64,000 bases of DNA from Burhinus oedicnemus (GCA_008921705.1 VFFE01007767.1:2664258-2728257); one strand, 5' to 3'. Positions 36,012 to 48,870 are shown, numbered from the stretch's first letter. The notes: a model not told the origin generated them from the sequence alone. Numbers and translations are program-made.

Positions 36012-39000
36012 CTAATCATCTTGCTTGGCAGGAACCACTCAGCTCTTGTTCCACAGCTTGAGCTTTCATCTTTAAATTGACTCCACATTCTTGAGCATGC
36101 TGAAGTGGGGAGATCTACCTGGAATGGAAAACATCCTGAACCAGCACCAGAGAGAAGTGCAAATCACCCCGATTCACCTCTAAGGCTGTTAACTCTCCAG
36201 GAACAAATGACAATTTATATCTTCAACCTCAGTGATCTTTTAACTAGGGATCAAACTAAACAAAAGGAGGGCTATCACAGTCTCAAGAATTGATGTTGCA
36301 ATAGACTTTGGATTAGACCCTGTTGCTCCTGAACTTGTGGTCGTTTTTTGCAGTATTGCATGATGCTTTTGCCTCAATTTAAGAGGCATAGCAGTTGAAT
36401 ATTAGAAGGCCAAAATTAAGTGAATGGGAGCTGACTGGACAAAACGGGTGCAGGGGGCTTGTCAGATGGGCGGGCTGGAGATGCAGGCTGCTGTGTCTTG
36501 GACTTTGATGGGATAGAAATGATACCTGGCCAGTGCATCCGGATCAATTTAAGATGTAGAATAAACTGCCATAGGCTTTCTGTGGGGGTGCGATTTTGTG
36601 GGGCCCCACCAGTTCATGAGAGTAATCGGCAGCCCTGACTGCAACCCGCATGCACACACTCCCCTGGAGCAGGGTGCCTTTGCTCTCCAAAAATGACTTA
36701 ATTTTTGCAGAGTTAAGTCATGATTTCTCAACCCTTGGTGTCAGCACTGCTGAGTGAGAGCAGATAGAACCACCCCAACTAAATGTATACTTAGCAAAAT
36801 AGTGAACTCATTTTGGGTGCTCAGGTGCAAGTAATTCCTCTCTGCTGCAATCCTCCTGCCTCTGGGGGAGGCTGTACCTCTGCTTGCAGATAAAAAGAGC
36901 CAATGAAAGCATAGTTAATAAAGGCTAAATTTTCACCATTAATGTACCATTGATAGAATTCACTCGATTGGTTTACTCTCTTGATTTATTTTACTTAGGC
37001 CAGAGTTTTCCGGCTTTTTCAGCCTGCTTTTTAACGCAGCAGAAGTCATATTGAACACACAATGCCACAGCTATTTCCATAGCAACAGGCTTTTCTAAAT
37101 CTTGATTAGGATTTCTTGGCAGTGTTGTTTTCTCAATGTCTGGTTTTTGAAGGAGAAAGCTTTAGTCAAACACAAACCTTTAGAGAAGACATAAAGAAAA
37201 CAACTGGGAAAGGAAGATATTTATTTTATGGAAAAGCTCTTCAGAATTTAGTTGGATGTGTTTCTATAGGCTTTTTGAACCCACAACAGTTGTGAGATAA
37301 GATATATGCTACATATATCACATGGTATGTGGTGCTGAAAGATGAATAAAAATACCAGCCTCAGGAGAACAGTTGTTTCTTCATATCTAAACCAGACATT
37401 TTTTCCCCCAAAAGGCATGTTGCAACACCTCCTTTCTTTCTTTACAACAGATTTTTCTCAGTGTGCAGGTTCCTGTTTCAAGTCAGATGTGTTTTCACCA
37501 AGGCTGCCTGTTTTTTAACCAGGGACCAAAGGGAGGTTATATGTTTCTGAAGTCACTCACCAGGTACTCATTTCTGTTTATTTTCTTTTTTCCCCTAATA
37601 CATGTCTGCTTTTCTGAACTTTTCAGTCTCCGTGTGTTTAATTCACTGAAAGTGCAGTTCCTGGAGGAGAAAGGAAAAAGATATATACTTGTTATGCAGC
37701 CAAAAAACTCAGAGTAAAGATGCTGATGAACTGGCATAATCTTTCTAATACTATGTAAAGGTTTCAGGAGCTTTCTGATTAATCTGAATCAATCCTAAGA
37801 AATAACAGAAGAATAATGAAACCCCAATGTACTTTCTGCAAACAGTAGCATAAAGGCCAGCAATGATTTAATTTGGTAATCTTATATAAGCAATTTCTTT
37901 TTATTTATCGTAGTTGGTAAATTAATATGAACACGGTGGTCCTCCAGCCTCCGATCAGTTCTGTACCAGCAGAGCAGAGTCATGGAGCTGGGTCAGTTAT
38001 AAAATACCAGTTTCAACTCCTTTGCCAGGCTGAACACTGCAGGCTCACTCCACAGAAAGTCCCTGTTTTTTCAGTCTGATCACTGGTGAAAATGTTCAAG
38101 TCTACCATAGATGCACAAAACATATAGAAATGTATAGAAATGTATCTCCCAGATAGACCCTAGCAGGCAGCAGCTACCACAGGATCCATTACTGCAGTGG
38201 AAGACATTTGTCGGTTTTCCACTTTTTGAGTTCTTCTATTTGTATTTAAATAATTATCGTAAAATGTGGAAAAATATATTTATTGTTTGACACTTTTTCT
38301 CACAAGAGTGGTAACAGTGGCCAGACCACAATCTCAGGCAGCCAAAGACTTTGCCCTGAGCAGTGCCCAGCAGCTAGAGAGCAGTAAAACCACAGGGCAA
38401 GCTTGGAGTGAGGCATCCTGGCTCTACCATTCCAGCCTCTGAAAATTTGCACCTCAGACACTTCTTGAGACAGAAATAACTCTATATTTAAGATCTGTCA
38501 GTGGATTTTTCTTCCTGGAATTTTCTCCTTGGTCCTATGGAAACAACACTTAGAAGCCACAATTCTGCAGCAAGGAGTAACACAGTTTTACTGTACATCA
38601 TGGGAAAAACCTCCTTTGATTTGCTTTGAGCCTACAATTCTCTTCATCTGAAGTCCGTCTACTCTTTCCTCACTGTCACATTCACCGTGTCCAAGTCACT
38701 CATGCTTTTATAGAGTACCGTTTTCATTTATAGCTACTCTAAGCAAAAGTGTCCTCATGTACTTAATCAGTGCTTAAATGGAAGCTGCACTATACCGATA
38801 ACCATCCTACTCCCTTTCTCTGAACTTCTTCCAGTTCCAGTATGTCGCCGGTCAGCTGGACTCTGAGGACCAGAACTACATAAGTAAGTCAAGACGCAAA
38901 CGCATCATACATTTATACAGAGGCACAACCATGTTCTCTTATTCATTTTCTGTATATTCTATAACTCCTCATGTTTGGTGCATTTCTTTGACTGCTATTG

Positions 39001-39353
39001 AACTTTGAGCTGGCAGTTTTAATGGGATATTTATAGCCCAAGTTTTTGCTCAAGTCAGTTCAAACTTTTTTCATTATGTTTTACATTTGCCTACATTCAA
39101 CCTCATTTCCTATGTTTTTCCCAGTCCCTCGGAACTTGCAGGTTCTTATGGCACTTTTAACAATCAGGCCTTGTCTTTTTCTCCCGGAATAACTTTGTGT
39201 CACCAGCAGGCCATGTTACCTCCCTGCTCACCCCTTTTCCAGATTGTCTACGACTATGCTGCACCACTCAGACGCCACTGGTAACCACCTTTACTGTTAA
39301 AACTGACCATTTATTCCCCTCCTTTTTTACCAGTCTTTTACCAATTAATTTAT
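36012..39353. other. Unique non-coding stretch, no gene seen
   Basis: Single-copy AT-rich sequence up to the ERVL-type LTR. A short local duplication (TATAGAAATG twice) lies near 38124-38145. Nothing else is distinctive, and the scattered frames are under 85 codons. Confidence 0.55.
39349..39353. repeat. Target-site duplication, 5' copy (TTTAT)
   Basis: Identical to the five bases directly after the LTR at 40077-40081. It sets the insertion boundaries exactly. Confidence 0.9.
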
Positions 39354-40076
39354 TGTCCTGGTTTGAGGTAAAACAGGACCTACTTTGTTCAGTAACTTTA
39401 CTTTTTAGCTAGGCCTCTTCTAACTGCTGAAATTAACAGCATGTTGTGCAGAAAACTGTTCACTCTCAGAGTGGTAAGACCCATGTTTATAGTTGATGCC
39501 AAGGAATGGGATGCAGAGAGGCTCTTGCTTATCCTTATTCCCATAACAACCAAGGCCAGCCAACTTTGTTATGTGCCCCATTGGAGGGTCGGAAGCAGAA
39601 AAGCGTAGAGGAGTCACACCTGCGGGGAGGAGCGGACAGGACAGGTGACCCAAAACTGACCAACAGGGTATTCCATCCCATCTGCCTCATGCTCAGTATA
39701 AAGGCTGAGGGATCAAAGAGTCAGATCTCTTTCTTCAATGGCCAGCGTCCGAGGAGGACTCTGTCTGTTTGCCTGCCTTGGATCCCGATCCTGAATCCAG
39801 ATCCGGAATCCAGTTCCCGTCTGTCACTGAGTCCAGTCTGGGACTTCCCCAGTGCCTGTTGGCGACGTGATTGTCATCCTGGGAGCTTGATATGGTTTTG
39901 TATGTATTTCATTATTTTCTTTTTATTTTATTATTAATATTTCATTAAAGTAGTTTAGTTCCTTCTAAACTCTTAAGTCACTTTTTCTCTCCCCCCGCCT
40001 CCCTTCGAATTGGAGCAGGAGAGAGAGAGCATCTGTCGTTCCACCTGATTGGGCCAATCCGGCCCAAACCATGACA
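39354..40076 (+). mobile_element. Solo LTR, ERVL-like, with exact 5-bp target-site duplication
   Basis: A 723-bp LTR starts TGTCCTGGTTTGAGG and ends GGCCCAAACCATGACA. It is flanked on both sides by TTTAT (39349-39353 and 40077-40081), a perfect 5-bp target-site duplication. A TATAAA box is at 39697-39702 and an ATTAAA polyadenylation signal at 39944-39949. This order gives U3, R and U5 on the plus strand. No retroviral genes are attached, so it is a solo LTR. The terminal motifs resemble the LTRs at 15251 and 48871. A 5-bp duplication fits class III (ERVL) elements. About 15 CpGs remain, suggesting moderate age. Confidence 0.93.
39697..39702 (+). promoter_or_regulatory. LTR TATA box
   Basis: TATAAA about 345 bp into the LTR, upstream of the likely R region. 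It is in the right place for the retroviral promoter. Activity cannot be judged from sequence. Confidence 0.6.
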
Positions 40077-40081
40077 TTTAT
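40077..40081. repeat. Target-site duplication, 3' copy (TTTAT)
   Basis: Partner of 39349-39353, directly after the LTR end. Confidence 0.9.
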
Positions 40082-40170
40082 TCAGGCCAGGGCCATCTCT
40101 CTTCCTCTCTAACAGCTGAACTGCTTGACAAACCCCTTGATAAGGGACCTGGTTAAATAACTTTTAGATA

Positions 40171-40176
40171 TCTAAG
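40171..40176. repeat. Target-site duplication, 5' copy (TCTAAG)
   Basis: Identical to 40551-40556 and directly adjoining the TG start of the second LTR. Confidence 0.9.
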
Positions 40177-40550
40177 TGTTGCAGAGTGGCTCTATGAGAA
40201 TGGGCACGGGTCCACAGAACATTTGTACAAGCAATCTCCTTGTTAGCGTAAGGGCCTGACTACAGTAAGCCAGGTGCTGACAAGGAATTTACGAAGGTCA
40301 TGATGGCCTGGGAATTTAGTGGAAAACAACTTTGAGAAAGTATGGACTGTGGAGACAAGAAAGAACCCTTGGCTTGAAACCGCAAGTAGGAGGACCAGGT
40401 AAATGTAATCTTTAGAGCTCAGCCAATTAAGTCTTGATAAGTATGCCTAATTATAATGAAACACATAAAAGAGCTGTATTATCGCAATAAAGTAGAAGCT
40501 TGCTTTATCACTTATATTGAGTCGGCTGCTTGTCTTCCCTTGCCGTCGCA
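40177..40550 (+). mobile_element. Solo LTR, second type, with exact 6-bp target-site duplication
   Basis: A 374-bp element starts TGTTGCAGAGTGGC and ends TTGCCGTCGCA. It is bounded by TCTAAG at 40171-40176 and 40551-40556, a perfect 6-bp duplication. Near its end a TATA-like ATAAAA (40465-40470) is followed about 20 bp later by AATAAA (40486-40491), which gives a very short R and compact U5. Duplication length and compact layout fit a class II (ERVK- or alpharetrovirus-like) LTR rather than the ERVL type next to it. I infer the class; the boundaries are seen directly. No internal genes remain. Confidence 0.9.
40465..40491 (+). promoter_or_regulatory. LTR TATA-like box and AATAAA signal
   Basis: ATAAAA at 40465-40470 and AATAAA at 40486-40491 lie close together. 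This is the usual arrangement in LTRs with short R regions, where promoter and polyadenylation signal overlap in function. Confidence 0.6.
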
Positions 40551-40556
40551 TCTAAG
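40551..40556. repeat. Target-site duplication, 3' copy (TCTAAG)
   Basis: Partner of 40171-40176, directly after the terminal CA of the second LTR. Confidence 0.9.
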
Positions 40557-43500
40557 TACATGTCATCATGTGTGTTGGTGTCTAGATCTGTTGATGCTGG
40601 CTGGAAATCATGTGGTCTCAGCAAGTTGTTGCTGTTCGGTTTGTCCATATTTGCTCCGTATCTCTTCCCACTGACCCTTCATGATGTTTTTTGCACATGT
40701 ATTTGGTACTAGATGTCTCTAGTACAGTCTGGTGGTTCATAACCAGCACCTGGAGTGCAGGCTGTACGAGGCACATGCTGTACAGGAGCACTGAAGGTAA
40801 AACTACCTGAGCATTACCAGGGCTCTCATTTCACATCTTCTCACTTCTGAAAGTAGTTCCAGCACTTGTCCTTTCATGCACAATATGGATACAATCCCTA
40901 ACACACACTTACCGTTTGTTAACGATTTGGTATGTTATTTAATGAATACAGTAACTGTCATGTTGAAAAAAAGAAAAAAAAAAACAGTGTGAGGAAAATG
41001 GTACAAATCCTCCTGTCCGCCTTCAAACAGGGTAGAAAAAGGTCCAACAAGGCGGTGTGTCTGCTGATATCCCACATAAATAAATCAGTTTGACAGAACA
41101 TTGGTGGGATGAAAAAAACACTCAAAAGCTGTGAGGTGCCAAAGTGAAGGTTGGCAGTGCCTTGCTGAGAGCACATCACTGGTGGCCTCCTGGCTGCTGC
41201 TGAGTCCCACCAGGCTGAACCCCACCAGCTGCTGGGACACTGTCATGTACATCCCATGGACCTGGGGCCGCAAACTGTGTGTCTTACTCCCGGTTTGGAG
41301 ACCTATTCCACAGTCTTGTTGCCCATCGTGCCTCTGACAGCCCCAGGTGTCTGCGTCTCTGCCCCCTCTTCAGCAGCATTACGAGAGAGTGCTGGCCCTC
41401 CGTCTCTACTGCTCACTGCTCTTCAGTGCCGCACCTCAGAGCAGGAGCCGTGTGATAACAACAGTCCCAGTGCAGGCAAACCACAGGATCGTCTGTCTGT
41501 CCTGTAGCTGGAAACAGGCTTCCCCTGACTTCCCTGGTGCTCACGCAGCCACCCTACAGCCACCCCTACTGCCTTTGTGGGCTCCTGCCTCCCCCGCAGC
41601 CCCGCACAGCTGAACAGCCGCTACGTTTTAATAAGGGAGGAGGGAAAACACAGACTGAAACGCCAAAGCTGCCAGTCAAATCGCCTTCCAAGATGTTATG
41701 TTTCCCTGAAATGGTGATGCTCTTATCCAGCCTAGGGAGATTTTTAAATTGCTGTTTCTTACAATACCATCATTCAGGTCGTGGATACCCGATAGTGGGA
41801 AGGGAGACAAACTGTGCCGCTGATGGAGGAACGTGGCCTGTCCACCTGCGGCTGGGGAGAGACGTGACCCGCTGTTGCAAGACAAAAACTAGAGTCTTTA
41901 TTTTCTTCTATTTTTAGTTATGAAAATGATTCTATGTTATATGTAGTAAGTGACGCTACAATATTATTTTGGTTTTCTGTCAATACACCTCCCCCTGCAA
42001 AATCTTAATTTTCCAGAAACACAAGGAAAAAAATCAGCTTTCTGTCACAATTTTCTAACATTTTGTAGTCAGCTGCTTGAGGATACTATAACGTGCCAGG
42101 CATTTTTTGAGCAGGGATTTCAGTATATCATAGCAAGTGGTTATATGCTTGGGTTAGTCTATTTGGGGATAGAAAATCTATGCAACATATACGAAGTAAA
42201 AGGATCCGTGGGAAGTAAATGAGTTCCCATTCTTGCTGGATCACACATAAGATAAGGTTACAGCAAGACAAAATAGGGTCACTTTCAGATAAAATATATG
42301 TTATAATATCAGCAAAGAGTTTCTTTGATTAAAGATAACTTGTAGAGGAATTAAGTGATGTTATGAAAGCAATTTCCAAATATAGTTGCAAGATAACCTT
42401 TACTGCACTGCCTTTATGGTTATCAATTAAAATACATATCCCCATGAAATTTAATCTGTCAGTTATAATAGCTTTGTAAATCTTAATGTTCTTCCATGTG
42501 AAGTTCAAGAGGTAAATTCATGACATAAAAAGAGGACATATTATTTCCTTCAAGGAAGTATCTGGTACTCCACAGGCATACCAAGTATAAATAAATATAA
42601 GCTCTTACACATACTACACCCACATATGCATACATATACATGAAATTAAGTTATTCAAAACCTTTTATTTCTTTTAAACATGCTGCTTCCATGGTGCTCT
42701 ATGTTGAACTAGGTGATTAGCTCCTTTATTTGGGGGAATGTGGTTTCAACATTGACCATATTTTTCTTCAGCCACCAGCAACAAAAATGAAATAATTCAG
42801 CATAAACTAGACAGACATGGATTCCTGATGTCTAGTCCACTGGAAACAAGACATATAAATGAATAAAGAAACAGATGTCATTATTTGCTTAGGTTTATTC
42901 CTAGGCAGCAGAGTCCTGAGCAGGCCAAGTGATCATTTTTGCAGTACTGCTCAGGGTCCAGCACAGTTTTGATGGTTTCAGTCTCTAATTTCCTTTTGCC
43001 TACCTAAGGCATTTCAGCCCTCAGGGGCTAAGCGTGGCTTCCTAGCCCCATGTGTTTCAGATCAGGCTTGCCTACATCTACCTCGTCAAAGCTTCTTTTG
43101 TCCCCCATGTTCACTAATGGGAGGGTAGGGTGACATGGTCGTATGCTCCTGCGCTGTCTTCGTAAGTCTCCCTGACTCACACTACCTCAGGGAATTACCA
43201 TCAATTTTCCCAATCTAACAAAAGGTAATCCTAAAAAGGACCTCACTCGCAAAACTTCAAGAAAATTCAGGATACTACAGAAAATATGCTTGGTGAGACA
43301 GACACAATGTAGCATGCCTAGCTGTATTGCTCTGCTGTCTGATAGACTCCTTTTATTATTGTATTAAGGTAACCTGAATAGGACTACACATCCATTTTGT
43401 GCTTAACAATCCCATGCATTTAATTAATTTTGCCTTCAAAATACTGGTGGGGACATTCGTTCTCCAAGAGTTTTGTCATGGACATGCCATAGCCTTGATT

Positions 43501-45168
43501 AAAGCAATACCTATTATTCAAGCATAAGCAAACTTGGTTTAGGTTTGGTGAGTTGCTGAACATCACAACCATAAATAGTATGTGAACATTTCCCCAAAAT
43601 AATGCAGATATCTCAGGTAAATACTGCCACTGTTATTACAGAACCTTTTATACTCATACAGCTTTAGCAGATTTATTATTAAGTTTTCTACCCTCAAATC
43701 TCCTCAGTCTGCTGTAGGTGACAAGTATAAACCCAGAAGACTGACCCTCCACAAATGTCAAGCAAATATAAAACAATTGCAGTGCCTGTTACAAACACAT
43801 CAGTCACTCATCTCTCAGCACATCACTCACTCGCCTCCCAAGGCTGCAAGGTTTTGATCTGAGTCATTGCAGCCTTTCTTACTTCTTGTTCTCTGTGTCC
43901 TTTGTTGGGTTCAGGATTGTGTCAAGCCCCGAGTGAGCGTGCTGCTGCTTACCCTACCCCTCCAAAAACCAGTTCGTTCACTTCCGAAGCAAAAAGGTTA
44001 TTTGACTTTAGTAGGGTTATCCTGCTTCCCTCAGAAGGTGTCCTGGTGCAGCCCAACATACCTTCACTAGGCAATAGTGAGCTAAGAGGGTGCATTTTTT
44101 TTACATTTTGCTTGCTAACCTCAGACCCCAGGTACTTTCCTTGGGTGTCTGGTTTTCAGAGCATTCCCTCCCATTGTAAGAACTTACTTTCTGCTAAAAC
44201 AAACTCTCAGCAAATCATGTCCAGCCTCTGCTTTTATCGGATACCCCAATTCAGCAAAATGTTCACACCAAAGTATCTTTTTAGTCCTAGAGCTGCTCCC
44301 CTTCAGTCTGGTGGAAATGTAAAGAGTTGATGACACATATTTTAGAATAAAACAGGGTACAAATCCGTATGTTCAGTGTCATGTTTGACTCTTGGATCTT
44401 GATCTCTCAGATGACATTGATTACTCTGCATCCAGCAATTTAGTATCAATCTTTCTGACATTCTGGGGTCTTCATAGATAGAGATCTCGATGGTTTAATT
44501 TATTAGACTGACATTTTGTTCTGCTATTAAACAAAAAGAATAGGAAAAGTTGAATGCCAGGGTTCATCAGAATAGTTATTTCTTATTCAGTCATTGACTA
44601 TCTGGAGCATAAATATGGTTGTTTGATGTAGGAGTAAGATGTATTGCTTTTAGCTTTGCATTTAGGGAACAGATCATTCACTTCCCATTGCATTTAATTT
44701 TACCATAGGGAAAAACTTAATGTGACTTATGAATAAAATCATTATAATCATGATTATTGAGCAAGATGAGAAGAAAGTTTGCCAGGAACTCAGCAATTTC
44801 TGTTCCTTGGCTTCATATTCTATTTAATGAATAATAATGTCATTTGGAAAACAAATGAAGACTAAGATTAGCCTTGCTAAAAAGAAGACAAGAACTGCTA
44901 TTAGGCAACATTTTCTCTCAGGTTGTTAGAAATAACGTTCCATATGTTTCAGCATTTCTAGTTTTGCTGATGTAAATATTTTTCTTTTTACATAACTAAC
45001 TTAAACCATATGTCCTAGAGATCCAAAAAGACGCACGTCCCTCATTCAGATAGCCAGTCATGTCAAGGCTGATTAAACCCAAGTCCATATTAAAGTGTTA
45101 CGCTATTGGCCATGGGCATCATAAGATGTGATTTTTCCCGCTTCTTGAGGACACAGAACTGGTTATTG
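40557..45168. other. Unique non-coding stretch, no gene seen
   Basis: Single-copy sequence. The part at 41.1-41.9 kb is GC-richer with overlapping frames up to 126 codons. The part at 41.9-45.1 kb is strongly AT-rich and almost free of open frames apart from 43902-44330 (142 codons, no family). An A-rich tract lies at 40966-40984. No mobile element was recognised beyond the LTR pair. Confidence 0.55.
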
Positions 45169-46510
45169 TCATAGGCAGGGCTTCTCCTTGACTGGGGCAT
45201 TTCTGTGGCACGTTAGTGGGTGTGTGTCCACATCACCACCATGGTTCTGATCAGGAGAGTGCTCATTAATCAAACCATCACCACCTATCATGCGGTGTAA
45301 TGCAGGAGCCTGGAAATTGTCTCCCTTTTGGGTGAAGCCAAGCAGAAGCTGGGCTCTGCAGGCACGCCTCAGGTGCTTCATCCAGCCCTGGGTGTTTGGA
45401 GGTGGCCCAGCTGTGGGCAATGCGGACATCTGGCCCTCAGCACCAACTGCTTCAATCATCAGCTCTGCCGCTGGTGTGCCGCTCTTCCTGCCAACACAGA
45501 CAGCGGTTATCCGCTTGGTCCTCATGTCAGAAAAAGTGATGTTAGATGAGCAACTGACAGGTCTGCTTGAGACATGGCTGGTAACGGATGGGTGTCACGG
45601 GACTGACAGATCAGTTTATTGTAAGGGCAGAAAGAGGCTGCTCTGCTCACCATTGTATGACTGTAGATACGGCAAAGGAGAAAGATCCCCTCCATCATTA
45701 ATATCTGTACTACCTAGTCATAACACCTGCAATAGGTGGAAGAAGCGGGGCAAATATTTCAAAAAGAAACCCAAGATTTGTTTCCATTTTCAAGTGGTGG
45801 CAACAAGGACACTTCATCTGTAATGATTTGATTTGTTCCCATGGCTTATTACTCTCCCTATTTAAAAAAGGCCTCGTTTCAAATCTGTTCCGTTTGCTGA
45901 GCTTCCGCTGCTCACCTTTGCATCCCTGTAGCAGCCAGCTAGCACTGGATTGCTGCAGGGCCATCTTGGTGAGGGTGCCCCATCCATGTCCCACCACTGC
46001 CCCATCCAGCTCCTCTCCATGGGCCCTAGCCGTGTCTGTAGAGCTCACACATGGGCCATCACTACACCCCTGGCCTTCGCCATCCCTGCCACACGCAACA
46101 CATGAAAGTTTGGGGGAGGAAGGAAGTGGTCTGAGGAGTAAGCTCCTTTGCCTGAGCACCACAGCAAGAGCAAAGGTGGCACGTTATCTCTGCAGGCGAC
46201 TAGATGGTTTCCTGGATGGTTTGCCAGCGGGGCATCCTTGTGGCATCGTCTGGCTAGATGCCCAAAGCAAAGCAATGCGTGTAGTCGAGAAAGTGGTTCT
46301 CCAGGTGCTACCACCATGCTCTGAGACACAGGTGTAGACACAGACCCATCTCCCACCCTTGGAGCTGGGGACTGCCTGTGTGAGGAGCAGTGAATAACCC
46401 CTCTGGACTTCAGCATTAGTCCCCACACATATTTCTAATGTAAAGCAGATGCCAGCTGTGTATTTAAGAAGTAAAAAAAACCAACCAACCCAACACAAGA
46501 AGTTAGGCAA
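45169..46510. other. Stop-poor GC-rich block with opposed open frames, no gene called
   Basis: A 1.3-kb block with frames of 177 and 169 codons on plus, and 118, 150, 127 and 108 codons on minus. The plus frames are in different phases and abut at 45823-45828. No peptide shows a known domain, and composition varies along each. A degenerate pseudogene is possible, but high GC alone explains rare stop codons on both strands. Confidence 0.3.
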
Positions 46511-46959
46511 TTTTGTGTCATACTGGTCTTAAAAAAGTGTGTCTTATTTGGCATTTTCTCCCATAAGGTGGCCTTTGGACGAGGGGGAGGGTGTGGAGGG
46601 AAGAGAGTGTCTGTCTTATGCTCTCTCTTTCAAGAAACTTGTATCCAGATAAGGTAAAATTTAATAATCTTACCCAGGACAATTACTTGGATTCTAATAA
46701 AACGTGTAAATATAGGAAAGATTAAAATCCTCCTGTCAATAATGAACTTGAATCTTTAAAAGTTCACACTAAACCAGAGGGAATGTCTCCTGAAAAAGGC
46801 CCTTCAGTTCAGCAGGATGCTGTGACTGTGGCTTTGCAGTGGAAATCTGGCCAAGAAAAAACCTACTGTTCTACTCTTCCCCCTCCATCCTCCTGGACAC
46901 ACAATGATGACAATTAGCTGAAGGGCTTGCAAGGCTTTCACTGCTTGTGTGCCCTCGTT
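46511..46959. other. Unique non-coding stretch, no gene seen
   Basis: Single-copy, AT-leaning sequence without repeats, RNA genes or long open frames. Confidence 0.5.
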
Positions 46960-47260
46960 TCAGTTCTGCAGGCACATCTGGCAGTGACACGCTTCGCTAA
47001 CACTAAGTGGTAGCACATAAATGGCTGAGAAACAAATGGAGGAATATTATTAGCCAATATGAAACTACATCAGTCATGTTAAGATAGTTTTAAAGTAATA
47101 GCTATTAGCTATTGTCATTTTATTTAGAAGAAAATGCATACCATTATTAGTATCTAGCAGGAAACTGTAAATAGTTCACCACCAGGAATATGCTATGCCT
47201 ATTTATTTTGTATAATATCGCTGAATGAAGTCGTAACTCTGAACTGTTTTAACTAGACAT
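46960..47260. promoter_or_regulatory. Candidate conserved non-coding block
   Basis: Open-frame-free AT-rich DNA with clustered motif-like blocks: TATTATTAGCCAATATG, TAATAGCTATTAGCTATT (near 47097), and an A/T-rich CTATTTATTTT MEF2-like site near 47199. This texture is typical of deeply conserved developmental enhancers. The call rests on pattern only. Confidence 0.27.
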
Positions 47261-47589
47261 AACCCCATTTTTGTAACATATTTATTTCCAAGAGGTGGTT
47301 TTAATCCTTTCTGTGTGTTTAGGAGAATGTCAGATATTTTACTTTCTTTAGTTCATTTCTATGTTACAAAAGACCAAGTATATTTGTCTTTTTACAAACA
47401 GGATGATGCCAATTGCTGGACAAGGGCTCTGTGAAACCTCCTGCCATATGGCATCTATTTTAGTTCTTGTATTGCCCTAGCACAAGCAGAGCGAAAGCTT
47501 AACAAAATACAAAGCTCAAAAGTCTCCATGTCCGGTAGCTGCTGTTTGATTTCCACAGCCTACAGAATAGAGCTGGGCACCGAGGCTCT
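47261..47589. other. Unique non-coding stretch, no gene seen
   Basis: AT-rich sequence between the two candidate regulatory blocks. Nothing distinctive was seen. Confidence 0.5.
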
Positions 47590-47800
47590 TCCATGCAAAT
47601 AAGCTGCTTCCCAAATTCAGTGTAACATTAGTACCACTTAGCTGCTAGCAAGGCTGAAGCTGCACAGTGTCACTGGGTCAATGAATTGACTCTTTATGAA
47701 TGGTTATATTTTAGTAAATGGTAAAGAAGCTATTTATGGAGAAGTTTGCCAGGGAAATGCACCGGCATTTTATTGTGACGATGTCTGGCTTTGGGGGAGT
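47590..47800. promoter_or_regulatory. Candidate conserved non-coding block with octamer
   Basis: It contains a perfect octamer ATGCAAAT at 47593-47600, a GGTCAATGAATTGAC near-palindrome at about 47676, and a CTATTTATGG A/T-rich MADS-like site near 47730. There are no open frames. With the block at 46960-47260 it forms the most enhancer-like kilobase of the window, by inference. Confidence 0.28.
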
Positions 47801-48870
47801 CACATAGTTAAGTCACCAAACAGAAAAGAACGTTGGTGGACTGTAAATGTGAAGTGGTGAGGCACGATCAATAGCAATCCATACATCAGTGATTACTTCC
47901 CTTCTCTTTCTCAGCTTTAACTAAAGTATCTGTTTCTCTACTAAAGAGAATGACATAGGAGTGTAACTACTGCTACTAGTAACATATAATTGACACCTTT
48001 TATCTTTAAATTGGTTGCAAAGATTAACTAAATAATCTTCAGAACCTCCCATCATGCAGAGCCAAAGTCAAAGTCATTGAAAATGTTTCCTAGACGTTGA
48101 AGGCAGAATTTTCATGTATTTTGCCAAGATTTCAGGGTCTTTGCAAGCAGCTCAGACAGATTTTTAGAAAAAACTGTATTAAGACGAGGGATTTCTCTGT
48201 ACACACAAGTTCCCATTTGATCGCGTGAACTGTGTCCTTAGGATTAGCTTTCAGGATGCCCAAAGACAAGGTACGTAACTGCCTGGGTCTCTGTGAGGCT
48301 GTCAGCCAGCCACGGCCCCGCTGCCTGCGCTGCCCATGCCGGGCCGCAGGACCCAGCCTGGTAAACTACTGGCACAGAGGAAGGAAGGGGTGAAGACTGG
48401 CAGGGAAGCAATTAACTCTCAAAACAGTTTTGATACATTTTCCCAAAAGCACTTACTACCCTCTTTCACATACCAGCAGCAGAGAAATCGCATTAATGAC
48501 CTTTCACTGTTCCTCTTTTCTCATTCCCAAACGCAGCCATGCCTTCATCCTCGTTCAGCTGCTTCTCCAACACCTTCACCTCCCTTAGAGGGGGATTAAA
48601 TAATTAAATTTGCCTGTATTGGGATTGCCAGCTATGCTGTATTTTATTCTATACACCCCCTGTTCTTGTGTTAACAAGACAGATAAATAGCGTATCACAA
48701 ATAGATCTTGTTTGGCGGGAAAAAGGACGCCAGCAGGGCAGCAGCAGGAATGGAGCACAGAAGAAGCTCAGAGGAGAAATTGCATTTTGGTGTAGGACTC
48801 CAGGTACAGAGTCCCCTGGTCATATACCAGAGCAATGAGGGCAGAGAGACATGGATCACACATTTGTCCC
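47801..48870. other. Unique non-coding stretch, no gene seen
   Basis: AT-rich to 48.2 kb, then mixed. Frames of 61-87 codons at 48.3-48.9 kb have no family resemblance. It directly precedes a young solo LTR. Confidence 0.5.

Noticed and set aside
39506..39937. 143-codon plus-strand open frame
   Set aside because: It lies wholly inside the solo LTR at 39354-40076 and is a by-product of LTR sequence, not a gene.
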